Shown here piece by piece: positions 32,836 to 42,012 of a stretch of 64,000 nucleotides of DNA. This DNA is from Kribbella kalugense (GTDB taxonomy: Bacteria > Actinomycetota > Actinomycetes > Propionibacteriales > Kribbellaceae), in assembly GCF_004365875.1 (NCBI RefSeq), contig NZ_SODF01000001.1, forward strand, positions 3,534,001-3,598,000, in the 5' to 3' direction. The notes under the pieces were generated by a model that searched no databases, was not told the DNA's origin, and saw only the letters and a program-made list of their open reading frames with translations. Made by a program: the position numbers and the translations under genes. Numbering within the stretch: the stretch's first letter is position 1; the number at the start of each line of letters is the position of its first letter.

Positions 32836-35736
32836 GTGACGTCACGAGTACGGCGTTCAGGTCGGTCGATAGTCGGGAAGCTTGCTGTCATCGCGGCGGT
32901 GAGTACGGCGGCTGCGATGACGACGGCCGCATCAGGCCAAGTGCCGACGGCCCAACCGGCGATCAAATCGGTCACGTCCGGAAATGCGCGCTTTCAGGTC
33001 CTGTCCCCGACCCTGATCCGGACCGAGTACGCGGACGACGGACATTTCGTCGACAGTTCGACGTTCAACGCGATCGGTCGTGGCGCGTTCCCCGAGCCCG
33101 CGTTCACGTCCAGCTCCGCCAACGGCGTCCTGACGATCACGACCAGCGCGCTGACCCTGAAGTACAAGGAGGGCTCCGGCGCGTTCGACGTACAGAATCT
33201 CTCGATACAACTGGCGGCCGGAGCATCCTCAACGGCCGCGACTCCATGGCAGCGCCTGACCTGCGGCGTCGGCGCTCTGTGTGAGGCAGAAGACCTGTCG
33301 TACAACGGTTTGTCGGTCGCGTCGGACCACACCGGCTACACCGGCTCGGGCTTCGTCGCCGGCTTCCAGAACGCGGGCAACGCGCTGACCGCGATGACGG
33401 AGGTGACCGCGGCAGGGACGTACCAGTTCGGCATCCGGTACGCCAACTCGGTCGGCGGCGACGGGCAGAACACGACCCGCACCCTCAGCGTCTCGGTCGA
33501 CAGCGGAGCGAGCCAGACTCTGTCCCTGCCCACGACCGCGAGCTGGGACACCTGGGCAGTGGCGTCCGTCCCCGTGCAACTCGCCGCCGGCAAACACACC
33601 ATCACAGCGACCCGGACCAGCAACGACTCCGGCAACGTCAACGTCGACAGCGCCGCAGTGACGAACCAAGGCGCCGCATATCCCGCAGCCTCGGCGAGAG
33701 CGATCCCAGCCTGCGGGTACGGCGTGAGTTGCGAGGCGGAGTCCGGTCGCGCAACAGGCAGCGGGATCGTGGCCACCGACCACCCCGGGTACTCCGGCCC
33801 CGGGTTCGTCGCAGAGCTCAACCAAGGCTCGAGCCTCTCAGAGCGGATCGTCAACGTCCCGTCCGACGGCACCTACGCCCTCAATGTCCGCTACGCCAAC
33901 GGCGTCGGCGGCGATCAACTCCACCAGACGCGGACCGCGGTGGTCACAGCCAACGGCACGCAGCAGACCCTGAGCTTCCCGGTGACGAACGACTGGGACA
34001 CCTGGGGTACCGCGTCAGTGCCGATCGCACTCAAAGCCGGCACGAACGACGTCTCTCTCACCTGTCCGGACGCAACAAGCTGCCACGTGAACGCCGACAC
34101 CATCTCCGCGTCGCCGACCGGTTCGGCCGCCCCTCAACCGCATCTGGCGCTCGGTGGATACCGTCGCAGCCTGGACGGGGTGAACGGCGACAACGGCGTA
34201 CCGCCGACCACACCGGGCCTGCTGCACAAGGACGGCTGGTACCTCCTCGACGACACGCAGTCCGCGCTTTACGACCCCGCGAGCCACGCAGTCACCCCAC
34301 GCCCGAGCCACGCCGGCCAGTCGTACCAGGACGGCTATGTGTTCGGCTACGGCCACAACTACAAACAGGGCCTCTCCGATCTGGCGACACTGACCGGCCC
34401 GCCCCAACTGCTACCAAGCTGGGCCTACGGCGTCTGGTACTCCGAGTACATCGACCGCACCGCCGCCGACTACGAGAACACCATCGTCCCCAGGTTCCGG
34501 TCCGAGGGCGTACCGCTGGACGTCCTGGTCACCGACACCGACTTCAAGTCCCCCAACACCTGGAGCGGTTGGCAGATCGACACGGCGAAGTTCCCTGACC
34601 CCACGGCGTTCTTCAACTGGTCGCACTCCCAAGGCCTGCACAACACGCTCAACATCCACCCGAGCATCCTCGCCTCCGACCCGGCGTACGCCCAGGCCCA
34701 AGCCACCGCAGGGAACGCGTTGCACCAGGGCGGCTGCGCTCCGGCCGCTGCGGGTGGTGGACCGTGCTACACCTTCGACTGGGGCGATCCCAACCAGCTC
34801 AAGGCCTATCTCGACCTGCATCAGCGGATGAACCAGCAGGGCAACGACTTCTGGTGGCTGGACTGGTGCTGCGACTCGACACAGTCCTCACTCGCCGGTG
34901 TGACGCCGGATGCCTGGATCAACCAGCAGTACGCCACCAACTCCGCCCAGGCCGGCCGCAGTGGTTTCGTGATCTCGCGCGCGTACGGCTCGCTGCAGTC
35001 CGGCTCCTACAGCGGGTACGCCGGTCTGCCGACCGGACCGTGGGCGGACAAGCGCAGTACGATCCACTTCACCGGCGACACGTCGTCGACCTGGTCGACC
35101 CTCAAGGTCGAAGTCGGCTCCACGTCCGCCGAGTCCGTCGCCACCGGGATGTCCGCGATCAGCCACGACATCGGCGGCCACAACGACACCACCAACCTGC
35201 CGGGCTCCGAGACGTACCAGTCCGGCGGCGTGGCGAAGCAGACCACCAAGCTGCCCGACGACATGTACGCGCGCTGGATCCAGTTCGGCACCTTCCAACC
35301 GATCGACCGCCTGCACAGCAACCACAGCGATCGACTGCCCTGGCAGTACGGCGCCGCCGCGAAGGCGTCCGCGGTGAAGTTCCTCAACCTGCGCGAGAAC
35401 CTGGTCCCGTACACGTACTCCGCTGCCCAGCAGGCGAACGCGACGGGCGTCCCGATCGTGCGTCCGACGTACGTCGACTATCCCGAGGAGGCTGCGGCCT
35501 ACACAACCGCCGCTAGCGAGTACCTCTACGGCCCCAACATGCTGGTCGCGCCGGTCACCACACCCGGCACCACGACCACCACATCAGTCTGGTTCCCGCC
35601 AGGCCAATGGACCGACTACTTCACCGGCCAGGTCTACGCCGGCGGCACCACCGCCAACATCACCAACGGCCTCGACACCATGCCAGTCTTCGTCAAAGCC
35701 GGCAGCATCGTCCCAAGTGTCAACGCAGTTCGGTGA
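32836..35736 (+). CDS. Secreted GH31 glycosidase with two internal carbohydrate-binding modules
   Basis: A 966-residue exported enzyme. GTG at 32836 has GGAG six bases upstream and begins a clean signal peptide (to about residue 33). The GH31 N-terminal beta-sandwich starts at about 45 and is interrupted by two CBM35/6-like modules, about 137-280 and 293-425, each with a CEAE motif, GGxG and a WDTWxxAxVPVxLxxG strand. The sandwich resumes at LALGGYRRSLDG. In the barrel, WWLDW carries the nucleophile Asp676 and HFTGDTSSTW the acid/base Asp748. The family includes alpha-glucosidases, xylosidases and galactosidases; specificity is open. The 3' end overlaps the convergent monooxygenase gene by 17 bases. 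Confidence 0.88.
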   Translation: MTSRVRRSGRSIVGKLAVIAAVSTAAAMTTAASGQVPTAQPAIKSVTSGNARFQVLSPTLIRTEYADDGHFVDSSTFNAIGRGAFPEPAFTSSSANGVLTITTSALTLKYKEGSGAFDVQNLSIQLAAGASSTAATPWQRLTCGVGALCEAEDLSYNGLSVASDHTGYTGSGFVAGFQNAGNALTAMTEVTAAGTYQFGIRYANSVGGDGQNTTRTLSVSVDSGASQTLSLPTTASWDTWAVASVPVQLAAGKHTITATRTSNDSGNVNVDSAAVTNQGAAYPAASARAIPACGYGVSCEAESGRATGSGIVATDHPGYSGPGFVAELNQGSSLSERIVNVPSDGTYALNVRYANGVGGDQLHQTRTAVVTANGTQQTLSFPVTNDWDTWGTASVPIALKAGTNDVSLTCPDATSCHVNADTISASPTGSAAPQPHLALGGYRRSLDGVNGDNGVPPTTPGLLHKDGWYLLDDTQSALYDPASHAVTPRPSHAGQSYQDGYVFGYGHNYKQGLSDLATLTGPPQLLPSWAYGVWYSEYIDRTAADYENTIVPRFRSEGVPLDVLVTDTDFKSPNTWSGWQIDTAKFPDPTAFFNWSHSQGLHNTLNIHPSILASDPAYAQAQATAGNALHQGGCAPAAAGGGPCYTFDWGDPNQLKAYLDLHQRMNQQGNDFWWLDWCCDSTQSSLAGVTPDAWINQQYATNSAQAGRSGFVISRAYGSLQSGSYSGYAGLPTGPWADKRSTIHFTGDTSSTWSTLKVEVGSTSAESVATGMSAISHDIGGHNDTTNLPGSETYQSGGVAKQTTKLPDDMYARWIQFGTFQPIDRLHSNHSDRLPWQYGAAAKASAVKFLNLRENLVPYTYSAAQQANATGVPIVRPTYVDYPEEAAAYTTAASEYLYGPNMLVAPVTTPGTTTTTSVWFPPGQWTDYFTGQVYAGGTTANITNGLDTMPVFVKAGSIVPSVNAVR

Positions 35737-36043
35737 GTTGGACCAGGGCCTTGGCGTCGGTGGTGGCGTGTTGGGCGAGTTCGGTGAAGAAGTGGGCTAC
35801 GTGGTTGGTGGTCAGGTGGAGCCGGAAGGCGTCGGTGTTGGTATAGATCTCGTAGAGGTAGAACGCGCCGGGTTCCTCGACATCGCGGAAGGAACGGAAT
35901 TCAAGGCATCCTGGCTCCTGTCGGACGGCCGCCGTGAGTGTTGTGATGGCGGCGGCGAGCTGGTCCTCGTGGCCGGGGACTGCTCGGATGATCGCTACCA
36001 TCGGCCGCTCTCCCGGCGGGAGGTCGTCGCGGACGTGGGGCAT
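35720..36043 (-). CDS. Antibiotic biosynthesis monooxygenase/quinol monooxygenase-like protein
   Basis: A 107-residue ABM-fold protein (ferredoxin-like dimer). The core reads MVAIIRAVPGHEDQLAAAI, QEPGCLEFRSFRDVEEPGAF and YEIYTNTDAFRLHLTTNHVA, as in YgiN-type quinol monooxygenases. The ATG at 36043 has GGGAG at four bases; a GTG at 36058 overlapping the upstream stop is an alternative. It is the last gene of a MarR-controlled operon with a metallo-hydrolase and an alpha/beta hydrolase, which fits quinone or electrophile stress. Confidence 0.83.
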   Translation of the reverse strand: MPHVRDDLPPGERPMVAIIRAVPGHEDQLAAAITTLTAAVRQEPGCLEFRSFRDVEEPGAFYLYEIYTNTDAFRLHLTTNHVAHFFTELAQHATTDAKALVQLTELR

Positions 36044-36054
36044 GTACTCCCGGC

Positions 36055-36810
36055 TCACGGGACCATCACCCGCGTCCCCGGCAGCACCAGTCGTACGTCG
36101 ATCTCCGGCGCGAGGCGCGCGACCGCATCCGCGTAGTGCCGTGGGTCGTGGTCGCCTTTGGTGATCATCTGGTCGCCGAGCCGGCCGCTGTGGAAGGCGT
36201 AGTGATGCGGCACGGCCAGCGTGGGCTTGAGGACCGCGGTCAGGTTCGCCGCTTCCTCGGCGTCCATCACAACCTGCCGCAGATTCATCGGCCGGATACA
36301 CAGACCGTTGGTCGGCAGGATGGCCAGGTCGATCTTCCCGAACCGTTCCGGAATGGCGTCCTGCTCCGGGATGCGCAGCGAGTCGGCGCCGAAGAAGACC
36401 GCACGTCCTCCGCCCTCGATCACGAACGTGACCTCGTGTACGCCGTGCGCGGCCGGGGTCGCGGTCACAGTCACATCTCCGACGCGCGCCGCTTCCCATG
36501 CCTCGATGGTGCGTACGTCGCGGAAGCCCTTGCTGCTGGCAACAGCTGCGACAGTCCCGGGACCGATCAGCGGTACGTCGAGATCGAAGCCGCCGGCAAC
36601 CAACCCGTCGAGATCGCAGTGGTCGTAGTGCTCATGACTGACCACGACCGCGTCGATGCGCCCGAGCTCCGCGACGGTCGACGCCACGCGCTCGCCCTGG
36701 TAGTACGTCGCGGTCTGCGTGAACCACGGGTCGGCGAGGATGCGCGTCTCACCGATCTCGATCAACTGGCAGGCGTGCCCGATCCGGGTCACCGTCAACG
36801 GCGTGTTCAT
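36055..36810 (-). CDS. Metallo-beta-lactamase-fold hydrolase
   Basis: A 251-residue protein with the MBL zinc motif HEHYDHCD (HxHxDH), a third His in TPAAHGVHEV, an Asp in FFGADSLRI and a C-terminal His in VPHHYAFHSG, where UlaG/UPF0173-type enzymes have their ligand. It should be a cytosolic metal-dependent hydrolase. Start and stop overlap the neighbours (ATGA with the hydrolase before it), so translation is coupled within the operon. Confidence 0.87.
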   Translation of the reverse strand: MNTPLTVTRIGHACQLIEIGETRILADPWFTQTATYYQGERVASTVAELGRIDAVVVSHEHYDHCDLDGLVAGGFDLDVPLIGPGTVAAVASSKGFRDVRTIEAWEAARVGDVTVTATPAAHGVHEVTFVIEGGGRAVFFGADSLRIPEQDAIPERFGKIDLAILPTNGLCIRPMNLRQVVMDAEEAANLTAVLKPTLAVPHHYAFHSGRLGDQMITKGDHDPRHYADAVARLAPEIDVRLVLPGTRVMVP

Positions 36811-37598
36811 CGGTTGCCAAGGTCAAGGATTGCGCCGAGCAGTTCCTCGGGCGTCTCGACCTGCGGTAGGTGCCCGGTGCGGGGCAGCAGGGTGTACGTC
36901 GACAGCGGGATCGCGGCGGCATAAGCCTTGCCGTACTCGGGGTCCGCGATCCGGTCGCTCTCACCCCACAGCACGTGAACGGGAATGTCGATCCCACCGA
37001 GTCGCCCGGCCAGCGTCGAGTCCGACATGCTCGGCCCGGCGTACCCGATCAAAGCCATCACGTCCGGGCTCGGCCCGGTGCCGCCGGCGCTCCGCGGCAC
37101 CGGCGCCTTGCTGGCATCGTGGAAGGAGAACGACTGGATCTCGACCGGCGACATGCCGCTGACATCGGTCAACGGATGTCCCTCGACCTCGACGCCGATT
37201 CCGTCGATGATCACCACGCCACTGACCCGGGGGCTGTGCTGCAGCGCGATCTCGGCCGCGAGCCAGCCGCCGAAGGAGTTGCCGATCACCGTCACGTCGG
37301 TGAGGTCCAGCTGGTCCAGCATCGCGACGTACGCCGAGGCCAGCGCGACGACCGTGGTCAGCCCGTCGGCCTTCGGCGTACCCCCGAAGCCGGGGTGGGT
37401 CGGCAGCAGCACGCGGGAGTGGGTGCGCTCGGCGAGCAGATCGGCGAAGCCGGCCATCGTCAGCACACCGCCGCCTCCGTGCAGCAGCAGGAACGGCCGG
37501 GTGCGGTCGCGATCCTGCAGCGTGATGTCGGCTGAACCCACCTGAAGGGTGGAGGTCTGGGTGGGCCGGAGGCTTCCGGCCGGGATCGGAGTGCTCAT
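36807..37598 (-). CDS. Alpha/beta hydrolase
   Basis: A 263-residue protein. It has LLLHGGGGVLTM (oxyanion), the nucleophile GNSFGG, Asp in LWGESDRIADP and His in RTGHLPQVETPEE. No signal peptide. It is the first gene of the operon, 25 bases beyond the MarR palindrome, with a GAAGGA ribosome site. Similar hydrolases in MarR/MhqR-type operons are thought to act on quinone-type or ester electrophiles. Confidence 0.88.
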   Translation of the reverse strand: MSTPIPAGSLRPTQTSTLQVGSADITLQDRDRTRPFLLLHGGGGVLTMAGFADLLAERTHSRVLLPTHPGFGGTPKADGLTTVVALASAYVAMLDQLDLTDVTVIGNSFGGWLAAEIALQHSPRVSGVVIIDGIGVEVEGHPLTDVSGMSPVEIQSFSFHDASKAPVPRSAGGTGPSPDVMALIGYAGPSMSDSTLAGRLGGIDIPVHVLWGESDRIADPEYGKAYAAAIPLSTYTLLPRTGHLPQVETPEELLGAILDLGNR

Positions 37599-37613
37599 CG
37601 TTCCTTCTCTCTA

Positions 37614-37659
37614 GTTGCTTATATCAGGAACCTTAGATCAGGTTCCTGATATAAGCAAC
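37614..37659. promoter_or_regulatory. 46-bp perfect palindrome between the hydrolase operon and marR
   Basis: GTTGCTTATATCAGGAACC (37614-37632) and GGTTCCTGATATAAGCAAC (37641-37659) are perfect 19-base inverted arms around TTAGATCA. It occupies the middle of the 86-base divergent promoter region. Within each arm AATC/GATA-rich MarR-like half-sites occur. It should be the operator for both units; the arm length is exceptional. Confidence 0.85.
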
Positions 37660-37684
37660 CTGTCTTTGCGCTAGGCTGTCAGGC

Positions 37685-38107
37685 ATGAAGCACAAGGCCA
37701 CAGACGTCGCGCTTGCGGTCAAGCGTCTGCAGTACCGTCATCACCGCGCACTCAGCCGCGCGCTCGCCCCACTCGGGCTGTCGCTCGTTCAGTGGGACAC
37801 GCTGCGGCATTTGCACCGCCGGCCGGACGCTTCTCTGCATGACCTGGCGGTGCTGACGTTCCAGACCGACCAGTCCTTCGGTTCGCTGGCCGTCCGGATG
37901 GCCGACCGCGGGCTGATCGAACGCGTGCCGGGTCCGGGCCGCGCCGTGAAGCACCAGCTCACCGAAGAAGGCGCGCGGCTCCGCGCGGAAGGCCAGGCAG
38001 CCGTGGACGGCGTGATCGCCTCGTCGTTCCACGACCTGTCCGCTGCCCAACTCGACCAGCTGGGCGACCTACTCGACGCGGCTCTCGGGCCCGACCCAAC
38101 CGCCTAG
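37685..38107 (+). CDS. MarR-family transcriptional regulator
   Basis: A 140-residue winged-helix protein with LSLVQWDTLRHLHRRPDASLH, TFQTDQSFGSLAVRMADRG and wing RVPGPGRAVKHQLTEEG. No Cys is present, so thiol-based sensing is unlikely in this copy. It is divergent from the hydrolase/MBL/monooxygenase operon across the 46-bp palindrome and very likely represses both. Confidence 0.9.
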   Translation: MKHKATDVALAVKRLQYRHHRALSRALAPLGLSLVQWDTLRHLHRRPDASLHDLAVLTFQTDQSFGSLAVRMADRGLIERVPGPGRAVKHQLTEEGARLRAEGQAAVDGVIASSFHDLSAAQLDQLGDLLDAALGPDPTA

Positions 38108-38114
38108 CGGCAGC

Positions 38115-39851
38115 TCATTCGCGGTCGAGTTCGTGCAGGTTGGTCTTGGCGAGCTCGACGATTTCGTCCGCGCCGCCGGACAGGATGGTCCTGGTCGCGT
38201 ACAGGGTGAAACCCTTCAGCTGACCGTAGGTGAGCTTGGGCGGCAGCGAGAGCTCGTGCCGGGCGGTACGGACGTCGACCAGCGCCGGGCCGTCGTGCTC
38301 GAACGCGGCGCGCAGTGCTCCCTCGAGCTCGTCCGCCTTCTCCACTCGCGCGCCGAAGAGCCCGGCCGCGGTCGCGATGCCGGCGAAGTCCGGGTTGGTC
38401 AGATCGGTGCCGTAGGTGACGATGCCGGCTGCCTTCATCTCGAGCTCGACGAACGACAGGGCCGTGTTGTTGAAGACGACGACCTTCACCGGCAACTGCT
38501 GCTGCCGCAGCGTGAGCAGTTCGCCGAGCAGCATCGCGAGTCCGCCGTCGCCGGACAGCGCGACGACCTGCCGATCCCGCTGACTCGCTTGCGCACCGAT
38601 CGCGTGCGGCAGCGCGTTGGCCATGCTGCCGTGGTTGAACGAGCCGATCAGCCGGCGCTGACCGTTCATCCGCAGGTAGCGTGCGGCCCAGATGCACGGC
38701 GTACCCACGTCTGCCGTGAACACCGCATCCTCGGCAGCCAGTCGATCGATGGTGGCCGCGACGAACTGTGGGTGCAGCCCCGAATCTCCGTGGCCCGGCT
38801 TCGCCAGGTGGTCCAGACGGGAACGCGCTCGGCGGTAGTGCGCCGTCATCCGGTCCAGATGCGTCGCGTCGGCCTTCTCCTCGAGCAGCGGCAGCAACGC
38901 GTCGACCGTGTCCCGGACCGTACCCACCAGCGGGACCTGGACGGGGACCCGCCGGCCGATGCGTTCGCCCCGTACGTCGACCTGGATGACCGGGACGCCT
39001 TCGGGATAGAACGGACGGTACGGGAAGTCGGTGCCGAGCATCACCAGTACGTCGCAATGCTCCATCGCCCGGTAGCCCGAGCTGAACCCGATCAGTCCGG
39101 TCATGCCGACGTCGTACGGGTTGTCGTACTCGACGAGGTCCTTGCCACGGAACGCATGCACGACCGGCGCCTTCAACGCCGCGGCGAGTCCGATCAGCTG
39201 GTCGTGAGCGCCGGCGCAACCCGCGCCGGCCAGGATGGTTACGCGCTCCGCCCCGTTCAGCACCTCCGCGGCCGCGGCCAGCGACTCGTCGTCAGGACGA
39301 ACGATCGAGCGCAGCGGCCGGGCCGCAACGGCTCCGGTGGCCGCCGCGCCGTCGGTCAGGAAGAACTCGCCAGGGATGACGACGACCCCGACTCCCCCGC
39401 GCTGCAACGCCGCACGCATCGCCATCTCGACCAGCCGCGGTACCTGCTCGGGTACGGCGGCCAACTCGCAGTACACACTGCACTCGCGGAACAGTTCCTG
39501 CGGATGGGTCTCCTGGAAGTACCCGCCGCCGATCTCCTCGGCCGGGATCTGGGCCGCGATCGCGAGCACCGGAACGCCGCTCCGGTTGGCGTCGAACAGT
39601 CCGTTGATCAGGTGCAGGTTGCCCGGCCCGCAGCTCCCGGCGCAGACCGCCAGCTCACCGGTAACGGCGGCCTCCCCGGCCGCGGCGAACGCGGCGGCCT
39701 CCTCGTGCCGGACGTGCTCCCAGGCGATCCCGCCGTCGCGACGCAGCGCATCGGTGAACCCGTTCAACGAGTCCCCGGGGATGCCGTAGATCCGGCGAAC
39801 CCCGGACTCCTTCAGCATCGAAACCACCGCATCAGCCACTGTGCCGGCCAT
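38115..39851 (-). CDS. poxB: Pyruvate oxidase/pyruvate:quinone dehydrogenase, ThDP-dependent
   Basis: A 578-residue enzyme, the length of PoxB (572). The N-terminal ThDP domain has GIPGDSLNGFTDAL with the activating Glu in HVRHEEAAAF, the central FAD domain covers about 190-330, and the C-terminal cofactor domain has SGDGGLAM followed by VFNNTALSFVELEMK. The C-terminal segment (SLPPKLTYGQLKGFTLY) resembles the membrane-association region of quinone-linked enzymes. It oxidises pyruvate to acetate and CO2 with electrons to menaquinone. GAGGAG lies seven bases before the start. Confidence 0.9.
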   Translation of the reverse strand: MAGTVADAVVSMLKESGVRRIYGIPGDSLNGFTDALRRDGGIAWEHVRHEEAAAFAAAGEAAVTGELAVCAGSCGPGNLHLINGLFDANRSGVPVLAIAAQIPAEEIGGGYFQETHPQELFRECSVYCELAAVPEQVPRLVEMAMRAALQRGGVGVVVIPGEFFLTDGAAATGAVAARPLRSIVRPDDESLAAAAEVLNGAERVTILAGAGCAGAHDQLIGLAAALKAPVVHAFRGKDLVEYDNPYDVGMTGLIGFSSGYRAMEHCDVLVMLGTDFPYRPFYPEGVPVIQVDVRGERIGRRVPVQVPLVGTVRDTVDALLPLLEEKADATHLDRMTAHYRRARSRLDHLAKPGHGDSGLHPQFVAATIDRLAAEDAVFTADVGTPCIWAARYLRMNGQRRLIGSFNHGSMANALPHAIGAQASQRDRQVVALSGDGGLAMLLGELLTLRQQQLPVKVVVFNNTALSFVELEMKAAGIVTYGTDLTNPDFAGIATAAGLFGARVEKADELEGALRAAFEHDGPALVDVRTARHELSLPPKLTYGQLKGFTLYATRTILSGGADEIVELAKTNLHELDRE

Positions 39852-39874
39852 CAGCTGCTCCTCTGGAAGTGCCG

Positions 39875-40168
39875 TCAGCTCGACTCTGCGTCGTCGCCCG
39901 AGTACCCCGCGGCCTCCAGCAGCCGCCGCAGCCCGACCACTGCTTCGATCTCGGTGTCCTTGTGCGCCGGCAGGTCGAAGAACCCGGTCTCGCCGCCGAC
40001 CGTCACCTCGACCTTGCCGTCGTGGCGACGCTCCACAGTCCCCACCGCCTCCAGCAACGACACCACGTCATGCCACTCGATGTTGTGGCTGACCGGGTGC
40101 TGGAACAGCTTCTGCAGCGTGTTCCGGTGGTGACTTCCGAGGTGCTCAGCTCCAGGGGTCGACGTCAT
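39875..40168 (-). CDS. Small conserved actinobacterial protein, HicA-like in outline
   Basis: A 97-residue protein. The chosen start at 40168 (MTSTPGAEHLGSHHRNTL) begins the conserved part; the open frame reaches 40333. The body is LQKLFQHPVSHNIEWHDVVS, a GKVEVTVGGETG strand pair and a DLPAHKD segment, ending in a helix. The beta-rich core with a preceding helix and a His resembles HicA-type mRNA interferase folds, but no antitoxin is adjacent, and I would treat it as an uncharacterised cytoplasmic protein. It lies 23 bases before poxB on the same strand and is probably co-transcribed. Confidence 0.65.
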   Translation of the reverse strand: MTSTPGAEHLGSHHRNTLQKLFQHPVSHNIEWHDVVSLLEAVGTVERRHDGKVEVTVGGETGFFDLPAHKDTEIEAVVGLRRLLEAAGYSGDDAESS

Positions 40169-40211
40169 ATCGTCAGCGTACGCTCGCTCCATCCGACTGG
40201 GAGGGACCCCA

Positions 40212-40979
40212 ATGAACGCTCTGCAGAAGTTTTCGCTCGAGGGGAAAGTTGCGCTCGTGACCGGTGGTAGCCGGGGGCTTGGGCGGGCGATGGCCGAGGC
40301 GCTCGGCGACGCCGGTGCGTCGGTGGCGGTCACGGCGCGGACGCTCGCTTCGGCCGAGGCAGCCGCTCAGGAGTTGAGTGCGCTCGGCATCCGTGCGTAC
40401 GGCGTACAGCTCGAGGTGTCTGATGTCGAGGATGTCGAGCGAGCGGTCGAGCAGGTGAGCAGCGAGTTCGGTGAGATCGACGTGTTGCTCAACAACGCCG
40501 GTATCGGTGTCGCCGGGCGGGCGTTCGAGACGCCTGATAGCGCCTGGCACGAGGTGTTCTCGGTGAACGTCGACGGCCTTTGGTACTGCAGTCGTGCGGT
40601 CGCCCGGCGGATGGCGGAGCGGGGTGGGGGCACGATCGTCAACGTCGGTTCGATGTCGGCCGAGATCGTCAACCAGCCGCGCTGGCAGGCGTCGTACCTG
40701 TCGTCGAAGGCCGCCGTCCATCAGTTGACGAAGGCGTTGGCGGCCGAGTGGGCGCCGCACGGGATCCGGGTGAACGCGATGGCGCCGGGGTACTTCCTGA
40801 CCGAGATGTCGCCCGTTGACCAGCCGGAGTTCAAACAGTGGTGCGTCGATCCGGCCGCGATGAAGCGGTACGGGTTGCCGCCGGAGTTGGGGCCGGTGGC
40901 AATCTTCCTGGCCAGCGAAGCGTCAAGTTTCATGACCGGCTCTATCGTCAAGGTCGACGGCGGCTTCACACTGTTCTGA
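40212..40979 (+). CDS. SDR-family oxidoreductase
   Basis: A 255-residue classical short-chain dehydrogenase. It has TGGSRGLG (NADP-type cofactor site), NNAGIG, the catalytic Ser in VGSMS, YLSSK as the YxxxK motif and APGYFLTEM. The ribosome site is GGGAGGG. It is 10 bases before the Gfo/Idh/MocA gene, and the two probably oxidise successive positions of a polyol or sugar. Confidence 0.9.
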   Translation: MNALQKFSLEGKVALVTGGSRGLGRAMAEALGDAGASVAVTARTLASAEAAAQELSALGIRAYGVQLEVSDVEDVERAVEQVSSEFGEIDVLLNNAGIGVAGRAFETPDSAWHEVFSVNVDGLWYCSRAVARRMAERGGGTIVNVGSMSAEIVNQPRWQASYLSSKAAVHQLTKALAAEWAPHGIRVNAMAPGYFLTEMSPVDQPEFKQWCVDPAAMKRYGLPPELGPVAIFLASEASSFMTGSIVKVDGGFTLF

Positions 40980-40989
40980 AAGGGGTCTG

Positions 40990-42012
40990 ATGGTAACCAT
41001 AGGGATCGTCGGGGCCGGACTGCGCGGACGGCTGTTCGCCGAGGCTCTGCGAGGACAGCCGGACGTCACCGTCGTCGGCCTCGCGGAGCCCTCGGCGCGG
41101 GTTGCCGAGGAGGCTCGCGACGCCACCGGTCTTCCAGTCACCTCGTCGCACCTCGAGTTGCTCGAGAAGCTCGATCCGGACGCGGTGATCGTCGCGACTC
41201 CTGACTTCGCCCATCGCCAGATTGCGGTCGACGCGGCCAAGGCCGGGAAGCATCTGCTGATCGAGAAGCCGGTCGCGACCAACCTGGACGACGCCCACGC
41301 GATTGCCGCGGCGGTTCATCGTGCGGGCGTTCGATGCCTTGTCGGCTTCGAGAACCGCTGGAATCCGCATGTGGTGCAGGCCAAAGCCGCGATGGCGACC
41401 GTTGGCGACCCGATCACAGCGTCAGCCACTCTGAGCAATTCGTACTTCGTGCCGACCACGATGCTGTCGTGGGCAGGGAAGTCGTCTCCGGCCTGGTTCC
41501 TCATGCCGCACACCCTCGACCTCCTGCTCTGGCTCACCGGCCGCAAGCCCGTGTCGGTGAGTGCAGTCGGATCTCGCGGCGTCCTTGCCAAGCGCGGCAT
41601 CGACACCTGGGACGTCGTACATGCCCTGATCAGCTTCGACGACGGATCGACCGCGACGCTCTCGTCGGCGTGGACGCTCCCGGATGCCGGTGACGGGATC
41701 GTCGACTTCCGGTTCCAGGTGATCGGCACCGAGGGGTCGGTGACCGCGGACCTGTCGCATCAGGGTTTGACCGTTGTCAGCGACAAGTATCGGTCGGCGT
41801 GGCCGGTCTCCGGTCGGATCGGGCGATCACAGGTCGGGCCGGCGGTGTGGATGGTTCAGGACTTCGCGGCAGGGCTTGTCGATGGGGGCGAACTCGGGCC
41901 CGACATCGACCACGGCGTACTCGTCACGGAGATCATCTGCGCGATCGAGGACTCCATCACCACCGGACAGACAGTCAAACTAGGAGACCCTGGCGTCGGC
42001 ATGCAGAGCTAG
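40990..42012 (+). CDS. Gfo/Idh/MocA-family oxidoreductase
   Basis: A 340-residue NAD(P)-dependent sugar or inositol dehydrogenase. The N-terminal Rossmann domain has GIVGAGLRGR, the EKP motif lies in LLIEKPVATN, and the C-terminal alpha/beta domain contains the catalytic His region (FLMPHTLDLLLW). It is co-transcribed with the upstream SDR. The last 33 bases overlap the convergent alpha-amylase gene. The substrate is unknown. Confidence 0.9.
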   Translation: MVTIGIVGAGLRGRLFAEALRGQPDVTVVGLAEPSARVAEEARDATGLPVTSSHLELLEKLDPDAVIVATPDFAHRQIAVDAAKAGKHLLIEKPVATNLDDAHAIAAAVHRAGVRCLVGFENRWNPHVVQAKAAMATVGDPITASATLSNSYFVPTTMLSWAGKSSPAWFLMPHTLDLLLWLTGRKPVSVSAVGSRGVLAKRGIDTWDVVHALISFDDGSTATLSSAWTLPDAGDGIVDFRFQVIGTEGSVTADLSHQGLTVVSDKYRSAWPVSGRIGRSQVGPAVWMVQDFAAGLVDGGELGPDIDHGVLVTEIICAIEDSITTGQTVKLGDPGVGMQS

